Assembly: GCA_002964805.2 (NCBI GenBank)
Contig: PUDQ02000001.1
Span: forward strand, 7,154,001-7,218,000
Direction of reading: 5' to 3'
Length of the DNA stretch: 64,000 nucleotides
DNA from: Trametes villosa
Lineage: Eukaryota; Basidiomycota; Agaricomycetes; Polyporales; Polyporaceae
The notes beneath the pieces are model-generated. The model searched no databases and was not told where the DNA came from. It was given only the letters and a program-made list of their open reading frames with translations. The stretch's first letter is position 1, and each line of letters starts with the position of its first letter. The position numbers and the translations under genes were made by a program. Of this stretch, positions 45,230-55,715 are shown piece after piece.

Positions 45230-46243
45230 TCATAGCGCAGAGAGCTTGAAGCTATGTTGCGCCACAGCAAGGATCTCGCGATCGATACCGCGCTCCTTCA
45301 GCTTCGCATTCCACCAGCTGATGCGGCTGGCCATCTCAGTGTTCTCCGCCGGCAGCTCGGGGAAGTCCCAGTATCTCTCCCCGCCATTCGCCGCGGGTAT
45401 GGAATAGCAGGTCGTCGTGTTAGTCGGGCGCGGCGTCCGCGCGTAGTTCGCCCTGCAGATCTCTGTCAGTAAGTGCAGCAGCCCTCGACCGTCCAGTGTA
45501 CGCACATGTCCACAAGCATATGCTCTTGCTTGTTCCCCGGGCACACGTACACCTGCGTCGTCAGCTCGTGGTGCTTTCCCGAGGTATCGTTGATTTTCAG
45601 GTGGACGTGCCCGGAGCGCCTACCCAGGATTGGGGGACCGTAGTCGCCGGGGCGGATGCTGAGGACCTCTACACGGCCATGCGCGTCCGCGGTGACCTTG
45701 CCGCGCAGAGTCCAGGTCGCGAAGTAGTATCCACCTTCGGTGTCGGCCTGCCAGCAGTTCAGCGACGCGTTCGGAATGGGATCGCCTTTGGCGTCCTTGA
45801 CGTCGAAGATGAACAGGAAAGGGCCGGACTCTGGAAGCGAATGCTAGGTGAGTTTCGATCTGGCGGGGGCGCTGTGTGAACAGTAACGGTTTACTGACCC
45901 TTAATGTACGCAGTAGGTGCAAGGACCGCTTTCCCGTCCTCGATCTGCCTGCTGGGCGCTCCGGGAATGTGGAAGGGACCTGCAATATCGCGTCAGGACC
46001 GCAGGGGCGTCGGAGTCGACACGCATACGCCTCGAGGGACGTAACGCCCTCGAGTACGCAGGTCAAGCAACACGCACCTTCGATGTCGTCCTGGACGTTA
46101 CCGCCCCGATAGCCCAGCTTCCAGGAGAGCGGGTTGTCCACGACGACCATGACCCACGTAGAGCGCAGCGCACCGTAGAGCCGGGTAAAGAGGCTGACGC
46201 CCACGGGCGAGCCCCAGTCAGCGACGGTGGACATTTGCGACAT
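45230..46243 (-). CDS. Intradiol ring-cleavage dioxygenase, copy A (altered iron site)
   Basis: Four exons on the minus strand: 46243-46078, 45979-45899, 45830-45506, 45452-45230; 264 residues. The family cleaves catechols or hydroxyquinol between the hydroxyls using non-heme Fe(III) held by two Tyr and two His. Here Tyr146 (RPGDYGPP), His157 and His159 (GRRSGHVHL) are kept, but the first ligand Tyr is His59 (GPFHIPGAP). The conserved DWW of the twin is NCW (Asn107, Cys108), and Tyr84 is Ser. The frame is fully open, all splice sites are intact, and exon sizes equal those of copy B (166/81/325/223), so it is not an obvious pseudogene. The N-terminal helical region is shorter than in bacterial catechol dioxygenases. 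No signal peptide; probably intracellular. Activity is uncertain. Confidence 0.85.
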
Positions 46244-46312
46244 GGTGCGTTATCGTCTGCTCGGGATGTTAGAACGGTTTGGTGATTGGCTTGGCTTGGA
46301 AGGAACGACTGC

Positions 46313-46320
46313 CTATATAT
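46313..46320 (-). promoter_or_regulatory. TATA box of dioxygenase copy A
   Basis: A TATATA element lies about 70 bases upstream of the ATG at 46243, within a block (CTATATATGCC on the plus strand, then GCACGGT) that is conserved upstream of copy B. Its survival suggests copy A is still transcribed. Confidence 0.6.
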
Positions 46321-47509
46321 GCCTGCACGGTAGACGTCGGCCTGGAGTCGGCCTCACGCCTAAATGGCGCGTGTCGTTGCCTCAGGATGCACTGCAAGCG
46401 GGGTCCCATCGTGGAACGTCTTGCGTATAGACGGAGTTGCGGGTGGGTGTACGCGCCACTTCTCGCTAGGGCTCGCTAGGCGCGGCAACGCTTGGGCTAT
46501 CGAAGTGCTGAGCTCGAGTATGTTGCATCGCCTTTCTAAGGCGCGGCCACCTCGCTACTCGCCCGGGCAAGTCTATACCGCATCGAGGTTGTTTTTCTCG
46601 ACGGATGTTTACTGGCATGCTTCATTCCCATCTAACTTCTCGTCGCCATTACTCAGCACAGCTTATGACGTTTCCGTGTTTTCTCATTTGCTTACCATGG
46701 AAGGGCGGAGAGGCTCTTGGTATGACGTTCAGTCGTTCACTATACTTGTGTAGCGCGCTGATGAACCTTTGCTGCCAGAACCACAAATCCAACCTAGGGA
46801 GATAGTGTTTCAATGTGCTTTCGCAACGCCGGCGTATGTTGCACGATAATCGGGTACCGACAAGTCTAAACGGTATGCGCCTCTCGTGGTGAGGCATGTT
46901 CAATCTTACTGGGGAGCGACCAGGTCAAACCCGTAGGCCCCTTGTGCTCGCGCAAATTGCCGCGGCGGGGACATGCTCGCCTGACGTTCACAAACTCTGG
47001 AGTCTGCAGTTCCAGGCGCGAAATTCGCCAGTGTGATGACGTATCACCGCTTTAGGTCCGTAACATCGAATGGACATCAAAATCGTCAACGCGAAACATC
47101 CCAGTTTAGGGTACATATGCACATGATGGCAAGCTCGATGACAAGACTTTCAGTGCTATGACGCGGTGTCCATGACGGTGATGATTCAACACCGTGAGCA
47201 ATATCCCCGGCTCTCGCCATCAAGTTGATTCCGCCCCACTAGGAAGGAGTCGGGGTCGAGCTGCTGCGTTCGACAGTGTATATCCACACAGCAGAGCAAA
47301 GATATCAAAACTGCTCACGCACATGGACACAAGTTCGTTCGGCATGGACGCTGCCTTGTCACGGCATGCCTCACTACTGTCTTGAAGCAACGCCCGGTGA
47401 GCATCGTAAAACTACTACGGAATGAGGCATCCTCCAACTGCTACTACTCCCGACTTCATAGCGCCTGATCGCTGTCGGTGAGCTGTCGCAATTACAGTTC
47501 GCGAGGTGA
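46321..47509. other. Upstream flank of copy A and spacer between duplication units
   Basis: No gene is supported. Up to about 47245 it is homologous to the region upstream of copy B. The last about 265 bases (47245-47509) are unique spacer. Small open frames here are not shared with the other unit, which argues against their being genes. Confidence 0.5.
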
Positions 47510-47619
47510 TTGTACGCAGTCTTCTTCCGAGAATATCAAACTGAATTATGCAGCAGGTCGTCTTTGAGAGTCTGGGGAACATAGTACAAATACAAGCCAC
47601 AGTCTTAGCTCGTCCCAGC

Positions 47620-48624
47620 TCACAACGCAGAAAGCTTGAAGCTATGTTGCGCAACCGCAAGGACCTCGCGGTCGACATCGCGCTCCTTCAGCTTCGCATT
47701 CCACCAGCCAATGCGAGTGGCCAACTCGGCATCCTCCGTTGGCAGCTCAGGGAAGTCCCAGTACTTCTCCCCGCCATTCGCCGCAGGTACGGAATAGCAG
47801 GTCGTCGTGTTGGTCGGACGCGGCGTCCGTGCGTAGTTCGCCCTGTAACTCCAAGTGAGTACATATGACAACTCTTGACAGACCAGCGTGCGTACAGGTC
47901 CTCAAGCATATACTCCTTCTTGTTGCCCGGGCACACGTACACCTGCGTCGTCATCTCCCGGTGCTTGCCCGAGGCCCCGTTGATGTTGAGGTGGATGTGC
48001 CCGGCGCGTCTGCCGAGGAGCGGGGGACCGTAGTCGCCCGGGCGGATACTAAGGATCTCCGCGCGGCCATTCGCATCCGTGGTGACCTTGCCGCGCAGGG
48101 TCCAGGACGCGAAGTAGTAGTTGCCGTCCGTGTCGGCCTGCCACCAGTCCACCGTTGCGTTTGCGATAGGGTCGCCTTTGGCGTCCTTGACGTCGAAGAT
48201 GAACAGGAAGGGGCCGTACTCTGCATGCATACAGGTAAGTCCCAACTCGACAAGCGAGGCTCGACATGAGATAGACTGACTCTTCAAATTTTCGGTAGAA
48301 GCAAGCACCGCTTTACCCTCGTCAATCTGCCGGCTAGGGGCCCCAGGAATATAGAAGGGTCCTGTACGATCGCGTGAGTACCATTGCGACGTCAGTGCCG
48401 CACCGTCAGGCCTACTGAGGCATGACAGGTTCGGGAGCGCATGCCCAATAGCACTCACCTTCGATGTCATCCTGCTCATTCTGTCCCCGATAGCCCAACT
48501 TCCAGGAGAGCGGATTGTCGACGACGATCATAACCCACGTGGACCGGAGCGCGCTGAAGAGCCGCGTGAAGAGGCTGATACCCACAGGCGGGGCCCAGTC
48601 CGCGATGGTCGAAACTTGCGGCAT
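47620..48624 (-). CDS. Intradiol ring-cleavage dioxygenase, copy B
   Basis: Four exons on the minus strand: 48624-48459, 48361-48281, 48220-47896, 47842-47620; 264 residues. All four iron ligands of intradiol dioxygenases can be placed: Tyr59 (GPFYIPGAP), Tyr146 (RPGDYGPP), His157 and His159 (GRRAGHIHL). The strand ATVDWWQADTDGNY is the usual V-x-x-W-x-A-D family block. The enzyme should open the ring of catechol or hydroxyquinol-type compounds to muconates, a late step in lignin-aromatic catabolism of white-rot fungi. The substrate cannot be decided from sequence. About 264 residues is short because the N-terminal dimerisation helices are reduced. There is no secretion signal. It lies upstream of the AA9 gene on the same strand. 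Confidence 0.9.
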
Positions 48625-48714
48625 GGTGCGTTATCGTCCTCTCGGGTGTTCCAGTGGTAGGGTGATGATGAGAGCAGAAGACGATGATTGGCTTAGGGAG
48701 AAAGCAGTCCGCTG

Positions 48715-48724
48715 CCTATATATG
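48715..48724 (-). promoter_or_regulatory. TATA box of dioxygenase copy B
   Basis: A TATATA element about 92 bases upstream of the ATG at 48624, aligned with the element upstream of copy A. The position supports 48624 as the true start and argues against missing upstream coding exons. Confidence 0.6.
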
Positions 48725-49964
48725 CCCGCACGGTGGCTGTCAACCTCACGATTCTGCGCGTGCTCGTACCTCGGGATGCACTGCATGCGGGATTTCAATA
48801 CGCATCATGGGAACGCCTTGCGTACACTGGCCGCGTGGAAGCGCACGCCGCTCGCGTAGACTTCTTCAGGCGCGCGGCTCTGCCTGGGCTTTGAAGTGCT
48901 GAGGTAAAGTAGATTGCCTCGTCTTTCTAAGGCGGGGCCTCCTCGCTACTCGCAGGGAGAGCCCTATACTACATCGAGGCTGACCTTCCCGACGGATGCC
49001 TCTTGGCACGCTTCATTCCCATTTACTGCTCTCACACCTGTCGTCATTACCCAATGCAGCTTATGCCATCCCCGTTTAACCTTCTTTGCTTATGCAAGGG
49101 CGAGGAGGATCATGATTCATGGTATGGCATCCAGTCACCAGCTATACTTGTGTAGCAAGCTTATGAACCTTCCCCGCCAGAACCGCAGAATCAGCCCGCG
49201 ACTCAATGGAGCCTGGGTCTTGTGTTGTTTGCGATGCCAGTATGTTGCACGATGGTCGGATGCCGACAAGTCCGAATGGTGCTACGCCCCTCCTGCGTCG
49301 AAGCTTTCCTTGTGAGGATCATCTAACCTTGTTATTCCAGCCGACTGGATGTTGGGCTCGCACAAAACCGCAGCAGCGGGGACATGCATGTCTGGCGTCC
49401 ACGGCCCGGCGTGCAGCTCTAAAGATGAACTTCAACCTCGCCAACTTTACGACATGTTATCGCAGAAGGCCCGCAACATTGAATGAACATCAAGGTTGGA
49501 AACCACACGAAACGTCCCAATTTAGGGCGTACGATGGCAAGCTCAATAATGTAGTTGCTGTGTTCATGCTTCAACATGGTAGGCAATATCCCTAGCTTTC
49601 ACTCTGACCATGTTCCAGTAGGGATGCATTGAAGTCAGGCTAGTGGCGCGATTTGCGACTGCGAGCACCTTGAATTCATGTCTCCTAATCGCCACCACAA
49701 TGGCTCACACGAATAACGCGCGCGAGAGATGAAGGCAGTCTTGCATTATACCGAGAGCCGTTTCGAGAACAAGAGCCAGAGCAGTACGCTAACGGCGACG
49801 CTTCCTCCCAGCGCCTTCGCGCGGTCCTCGCCGCGCGTCCATCCCTGCTGCCACCGCCGCCGACTCTTTCGTGCGCGCGGATCTAGGATAATCGAGCTCA
49901 GATGCATTGGGAGTAGTAGTCTGCAACGCGCGCACGCGTCAGCCCAAGTTCCAGTCGAATCAAA
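48725..49964. other. Upstream flank of copy B and 3' flank of the AA9 gene
   Basis: To about 49640 this is the duplicated upstream flank. From there to 49964 it is the region beyond the AA9 stop codon. No coding region or RNA gene is supported. Confidence 0.5.
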
Positions 49965-51158
49965 TTAGCACGGGGGAGACGCACCGTTCTGGGCGGTGCA
50001 GGTGAAGGGCGACTTGCACGCGGTAGGGCCGGTGTAGTTGATGCCGCCGCACTGGCCGAACTGGGCGACGGTGCCGGCCTGGGCGGGCGCGGAGGAGACG
50101 GGCGGCGGGGGCGCGGCGGTCGTCTTCGGCGCAGAGGGCGCGGAGGTCGGGGCGGGCGCGGGCGCGCCGCTGCCGCTGCCGTAGAGCGGGGGGCCGGGGA
50201 TGACGTAGGTCGACTGGCTCTCAGCGGCCTGGGTGTAGAGGTTGACGGTCACTAGCGATCAATCTCCGTCAGTACCTGCCGGCTCTTATATGCAGGACAA
50301 GGACAGGGAAGGCGCGACTCACGGCCGGGGTCGCTGTTGCTGTACGCGCCGGGGAAGGAGACGAGCTCGTCCGCGGTCGGCGCGCGCGAGCCGCCGCCGG
50401 TGATCTGGATCTGCGCGCACTCGGGGTAGAACTGCGCGGGGAGCGAGTGCAGCGCGATCGTCTCGAAGCGGATGAGGTAGTTGCCCGAGGGGACGGACGA
50501 GGGGATCGTCGTCGTCCACGACGAGTTCTGGTCGATCATCTTGCCCGCGCCCCAGTAGCCCTTCGCGATCGTGCCCGAGAGCAGGCCGGCCTCGTCGATC
50601 TTGAACCACTTGAGCGAGTTCGAGTTCACGCCGGTGCAGGAGCCCGGGCACTGCGCGAGGTAGGTGAGCTGTCGCGGGGCGGTCAGTTTGCTGAGTGTAT
50701 ATGGCGGATGGTAGGGGGGAGCATACCATGGGGCCGTAGGGGTGCGGCCAGACCTGGTTCCAGTAGGCGGTGATGGCAGAGCCGGCCGCGACGTTGGCGG
50801 TCAGCTGGAGAGCACCAGAGGAGCCGTCGTCGTTGCAAGCGAGCTGAGCGTCGGTCGCGCTGGTGATCGGGTTGCTGAAGGAGGTATGCCCTCAGTACGA
50901 TACAACATGCACCTTGGTGGTGTATGATACGCACTAGCTGGACCAGGGGCGCTGGATGGTGGTCTGGCCAACGGGGGTGTCGTACGGCTATTCGCATACC
51001 CAATCAGTACCGGCCGCTAACAGCTCGGAGATGAAGATACTCACAGCCCAGCCCTGGTACCAGTTGCCCGCGTTCGAGTACGAGAGGACACCGCCGTGGG
51101 CGAGGACCTTCGGGAGCGCAACCGAGGCGAGAGCGGTGAGGGCGGCGAAGGCGAACAT
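49965..51158 (-). CDS. AA9 lytic polysaccharide monooxygenase with CBM1
   Basis: Five exons on the minus strand: 51158-51045, 50987-50935, 50874-50727, 50668-50323, 50251-49965; 315 residues. A 20-residue signal peptide ends at Ala20, leaving His21 as the mature N-terminus, the first copper ligand of the histidine brace. The second is His100 in VWPHPYGPM. The axial tyrosine lies in QFYPECAQI, after IRFETIALHS. The enzyme oxidatively cleaves cellulose or related glucans outside the cell with a reductant and H2O2/O2. A Pro/Ala/Ser/Thr linker leads to a C-terminal CBM1 (FGQCGGINYTGPTAC ... C). The module has Phe and Tyr on its binding face, but the usual third aromatic near the last Cys is absent (NGASPPC), so cellulose binding may be weaker. 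Strong family assignment; regioselectivity unknown. Confidence 0.93.
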
Positions 51159-51236
51159 CTCTGCGTGCGAGCTGTAGCTGGGGAGCTGGGTGCTTGAGCT
51201 AGGTAGCTTGCCGGCCCTCCCCCTCCCCTCCCCTCC

Positions 51237-51244
51237 TTAAATAT
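51237..51244 (-). promoter_or_regulatory. TATA-like element of the AA9 gene
   Basis: The minus strand reads TATTTAAG about 80 bases before the ATG at 51158, between a C-rich tract on one side and GC-rich DNA on the other. Position and context fit a core promoter. Confidence 0.55.
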
Positions 51245-51620
51245 GCCCCCGGGGCCGCAGAGCCATATGCCGAGGCGTCCTGGTGATAGCAGCGTGCCGC
51301 TGCCGATCGCGAGGCCCCGCTGCGCGGGGCGCATCCGAGTGGTCCCCGCGGGCAGGAAGGCAGGGCAGGCGTGCAGCGCCCGGAGATTCAGCGGGGTGCG
51401 GGGTCATGCCCGCGCGCGGGGTTGAACTGCGAAGACCCGGGGCCAGGAACAGCGTGCGGGGACAGCGCAGGCAGAGTGCGTATGACGCACCGAGGCCGCC
51501 GGTGCTGGCAGGGCGGGGGCTGCAGGAAGGACGGAGGGTGATGCGCGTCGGGATATCCTCGCGGGGTATATCCGACGTTTGTGTGTTCGCGCGCCCGGGT
51601 GCCTCACGTGCGGGGAGACG
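51241..51620. promoter_or_regulatory. Cluster of Cre1-type SYGGRG motifs upstream of the AA9 gene
   Basis: In about 380 bases upstream of the TATA-like element I count at least eight matches to SYGGRG (mostly GCGGGG or CCGGGG, either strand), for example near 51250, 51316, 51347, 51394, 51415, 51456, 51570 and 51611. This is the binding site of the carbon catabolite repressor Cre1/CreA. The local DNA is GC-rich, which raises chance matches, so repression by glucose is inference. Confidence 0.4.
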
Positions 51621-53754
51621 GCCTGCGTGGGTGCTGCAAGCCATAACGGTGAGTAAGCGTGGTCGGAAGAGACAGAAGGTCGGTGGGGGGCGACTCGGGG
51701 AGTTGTTGGACCAGCGTTCTCAGGCCACATACAGGATGGATCAGGCGTTCGTATCGAGCGAATGCATTGCGCCAGCGGCATCCATGGGTATTTTTTAGAA
51801 TTGCCAGCGTAGTGCCGCGAGTCGGACAATCAATCGGATATGTATTCGGGAGGAAGTCGGTATGCGTCGAGGCGGGGGTGATGGGGCACGCTAGAAACTT
51901 TGCGAGCAGCGTCGAGAACAAGCTTTGAACAGCCCATATATTGCGAGAATAGAGGGGCCTTCTTGAGTACTGCGGCCCGTAGCCCTGAGCCTGCACATGG
52001 TTTCGATGAGTTACTGTCGGTACAAAGGGCAGAACGCGGCCTCGCGCAGGAAAACTTACAGCATCGGGACCGGTGGCTCCAGCATCCTGCGACGAGCACC
52101 CGAGAGGACTAAAAATTACACGCTTCAACCGAAGATGACAAAGGGCTGTGGACAGCACGTACCTGTTCGGCGACGAACGTCAGAGCACGATATGTCCCAG
52201 CGGATGCTCGGCCGGCAGCATGACGGAAACAGCGATAGTGGCAACTGCTCTGCCATTCAGTGCGAGGCGTCGCTCATTGGCCGGTGAGCGAGCTGACGCA
52301 GGCACATTGAGTGGGCCTATCGCATCGCGCTACACTACGCAATCACTTTCAGAGGGGCACAGATGGGATAGTAGGGAGAAACTCGCCTCGTCAGGTCGCG
52401 CTTCGGCCGCGCAATCCGTGATCCACGACAACACTGTCCATTCTGCGGTCCGCATACGCCCCCTGAGTGTCGACAGCCAAACCAAGCAGTACGTTGAGGA
52501 TGTATCCCCGGAACGTTCGAGCTCCTGCCACGTCCCAGTCTTACAGTGAGCTGGCACAGTTGCGGGACTTATGTCCAGGGCAAGGCCCATTGCCCCGCAC
52601 AGCTGGGCTTGAAGGCAGTACGGGGATGTCAACGACATCCAGTGCCTTGTAAACCGTATACGAAGAGTCCTATCTCCGTAGTTTCGCAGCCTGCAAGAGC
52701 CCAGCTGGTCTGCTGGCCAGTATCTGAGCATACCCAGAGGCTGGATGCAGAAACGGGCTATTCCAGCCAATCAGACGTCGACGGAGATCAGAGACGGTAC
52801 GAAGGCACCCTGGATTTCGGGAGTCGAGGAGCAAATATCGAGCGATAGACATCAGATGCAGACAGTGAACAGTGATGTTGTATCAACAACGCGGATGCTT
52901 GTTGAACTGATGTTGCGTGCAAGAGGCGAAGCGACGTATGTGGCGAATTCGGCGGAACTCGCCAGCTGGCAGCCGGCCGCGGACTGCGTCGGACGCGCAC
53001 GGGGAGCTGGAGGAGCGTGGGCGGTGACGGCGTCGTGGCGTCCCGTGCTGCAGATTTTCTGGTCAGCCGAGGCGGTCCGATGGAAGGAAGTCGCGAAGAG
53101 TTGATTCTTCACGGGCTCCAAACTGTCACGCCCCGGGAGGGTGCCGCTAGCGGAGACCGCGCCTTCCATCAGCAGCGTCGAAGCCGCACTCCTCGTTCTC
53201 CCTGCGTCCCCGAGCAATCAAGTGCGAGCCTAAACCGCATCGCGAACGGAGGTTCGTAGCAAGCTGGCGGTCATCGCCTGTTACGAACAGGGATGGGAGT
53301 CCGAGCACGTAAAAGCCGGCGCCGAGGTGCGAGAGAAGGTGGACGCGCTCGGTCATCTGACAATCAACGAGGGCATCTGTTTGCGCTGGCACCGCCTTGT
53401 GAGCGAGTACAGGATCCGGCAGCGATGTCCTGCGCGGCAGCATGTCCGTCCGTGGGCCGTGGACGAGCAGCGAGAGCGACCGAGGCTGGCCAGTGTTGGC
53501 GGAGGCCCTCGACGGGAGGACAAGCGAGATTGGGTGGAGATTAGAGTGCTTTCTAGCCGAGCCCGTTAATTGAGCTCCTAACCCGAATCGGCAGGAATCA
53601 ACACCGGCTAGCGGGCGTCTGCGCGGGGGGAAGTCCAGGGCCGAGGCCGTAGGCGCCGGCTAAGCTTTTTGACCGTCTCGTCCTCTTCCGCGTCCTCCTC
53701 ACTCCCTCCCTCTCTCCTTCTTCCCTCCTCTCTCTCTCAGCGACAACCCCAGCC
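51621..53754. other. Gene-poor segment
   Basis: No frame on either strand shows a domain or convincing exon chain. Open frames (for example 52745-53104 plus) are short and of random composition. I see no terminal repeats or transposase motif. From about 53690 to 53750 the plus strand becomes strongly C/T-rich, leading into the next gene. Confidence 0.45.
53691..53744 (+). promoter_or_regulatory. Pyrimidine tract before the F-box-like gene
   Basis: An almost unbroken run of C and T ends about 15 bases before the ATG at 53755. Such tracts mark transcription starts of many filamentous-fungal genes. It supports the start codon chosen for the gene. Confidence 0.5.
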
Positions 53755-55715
53755 ATGCAAGATCTCGCGTCCTACTCAAGAGACGCCTCCCGCCTCAATT
53801 CACCCCACCGCAAACGCGACGTCCGCACTTTGTTGGTTCGGATACGTTCTAAACTGTAAGCATCCATCGTCTCCGAACTCTCTCCTCCAGAACCCCTTCC
53901 TTCTCCCAAATCTCGCGGCATGCACCCCCTCTATGCTGTCTACTATGTGCGGTGGGACGAGGAGCAGCATTTGTCGGAACAATAAGACAATTGCGGAGGG
54001 TATCGGTCGATGAGCTGTCCGTGTGAACCTCCGTTCTCCGCACCGCAGTCCCCTACCCTTCCCATCCTCGAAGACGTCCTTCTGAGGTGGGGCAAGTAGG
54101 GAAACCGGGACACATCATCTATTTCTGCCCTCTGTTTGTCGTTCGACTATGGAATATCCGTATTGACCCTCTTGCCAGGCGCCGAACCAAAGTCGAGGAG
54201 TCCCAACCCGCCCGCCTACGGCTACCCTTCATTCCCCCCGAGATATGGGGAATCATCATTCAGCACGCGTGTCTATATAACCACGACCCCCTCGACACCT
54301 CACACGAGCTCTCATTCTTGGAATCGCCCTCGACGCAGCTCGCCACCTACCGTGCGAGCATGGCCACCAAGAAGAATCTCTCGCTCGTCTCCCACACATG
54401 GAACGCGCTTGCCCGCAGCTTCCTATTCGAGTTCGTTTGGATAAGCCGGGCGGCGCAAGCGAAGGCCCTGGCGCGCACGCTCCTGATGGAGTACGTCGAA
54501 AACCTCCCTTCGAGCGGCAAGTTTATTCGGCGGCTTCATATCGAGACCCCGGCGCTCGAGCGCTGTGCGCCTGCGGACCTCCGAACCATCCTGGACTACT
54601 CCCCACACCTCTACATCTATTCCGACCACCACAGCGTGCAGCGGAGCATATACGAGGACGCCCCCGATCCGCGGTGTAGCCCGGAGGAGATCCTTCGGCT
54701 TGTGGCGCATCCCAAGATCCGGAGACTGAGCTGGACCAGCTACGACGATGTTCCGTTCGAACTGCGCATGGCTCCTCTTGGCAGCAACCTCACTACCCGT
54801 CTCGAGTACCTCGAGCTCTCCTCGCGTTCCCCCAGCATCCCCAACCTCAGCACCATCCTTTCGGGCCCTCCTGGCACTACGGGCAAGGAGTTTGAGCATC
54901 TCCAGATGAACGTCCACCTCCCTGCTCTACGCGCGTTGAAGGTCTCGCTCGATAACAACACGTTCGCGGTTCTCGCGTCTTGGGACATGCCCAACCTGAC
55001 AAACCTGTCCGTCATGTCATCCGACTTCAGCTATACGGGCGAAGGTTTCGCACGCTTCTTCAAGGCACACGGCGAGAAGCTTACCCAGCTCGAACTCGGA
55101 CATTCCTCTTCCGCCCTCGAGGAGTACTACCTCACCACCCCGCAACATCTTCTCGTCCTTCAGCAGCAGAACCAGAACCTGCAACAACCTACCATCCCGC
55201 TCGCCGAGTGGTGCCCAAACCTGCGCGAGTTCATCTGTTCCGCCGACGCGGAGTGGCACTGGCAAAGCCCGGACTGGATCGCGCCACACATCCTCCTCCC
55301 CTCGCATCCCCGCGTCGAGCTGATCGGGATCCGCGACATCAACACCCGGCTGCTCGAGGACCCGATGACGCCGGCGGACGCGCGCGACCCGTACGCGTAC
55401 GCGGCGGACATGGACGACAAGCTGTTCGACGCGCTGCTGTGCGAGGACGCGGACACGCCGTGCTTCCCGCTCTTCGAGCAGATCTCGTCGCTGCTCCGCG
55501 CGGACGCGTTCCCCGCGCTGCGCTTCGTGCGCGACCTGAGCGCGGAGAGCCACCGGCTGCGCACGGTGCGCCCGCACCCGCGCGTGCTCCAGTTCTGGCG
55601 CAAGGCCGTCGCGCGCTGCGCGGAGCGCGGCGTGTGGTTCGAGGACTGCACGGGCGTGAACATCACGCAGCGCGCGCTGCGACGCGCGACGCTCACGGGC
55701 GACGCGGAGCCGTGA
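53755..55715 (+). CDS. F-box-like protein of Agaricomycetes
   Basis: Two exons, 53755-53855 and 54179-55715; 545 residues. Exon 1 starts MQDLASYSRDASRLNS and reaches RTLLVRIRSKL; splicing to 54179 gives RRTKVEESQPARLRLPFIPPEIW in frame. The segment LPFIPPEIWGIIIQHACL, then LSLVSHTWNALARSFLFEFV, is an F-box-like helix set: Leu-Pro-x-Glu, then a Cys/Ser-x-x-W block. The rest is a leucine-rich, solenoid-like region (LSSRSPSIPNLSTILSG, LPALRALKVSL, MPNLTNLSVM), probably degenerate LRRs. Such proteins are thought to be SCF ubiquitin-ligase receptors, but targets are unknown. The 323-base intron is long for this genome and may hide a small extra exon. Confidence 0.75.

Larger units (their letters stand above)
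45125..47245. repeat. Tandem duplication, unit A (about 2.1 kb)
   Basis: This unit matches 47510-49640 over its length, at an offset of about 2.39 kb. It contains a complete dioxygenase gene (45230-46243), its promoter and about 1 kb further upstream. Matching landmarks outside the coding part include the start-codon leader (CATGGTGCGTTATCGTC on the plus strand), the TATA box, a CTTTCTAAGGCG block (46534 and 48929), an ACTTGTGTAGC block (46744 and 49147) and AATATCCC near the far end. Coding identity is clearly higher than upstream identity, with many small insertions and deletions, so the duplication is old. Edges are approximate. Confidence 0.8.
47510..49640. repeat. Tandem duplication, unit B (about 2.1 kb)
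   Basis: Partner of unit A at 45125-47245, in direct orientation. It carries dioxygenase copy B (47620-48624) with the same exon sizes as copy A, a TATA box and upstream flank. The two units lie head to tail with about 265 bases between them, as expected from unequal crossing-over or replication slippage. I see no transposon ends at the borders. Confidence 0.8.

Noticed and set aside
45230..46243. Copy A dioxygenase as a pseudogene
   Set aside because: All four exons are open, introns are intact and exon sizes equal those of copy B. Residue changes are noted, but nothing shows a broken gene.
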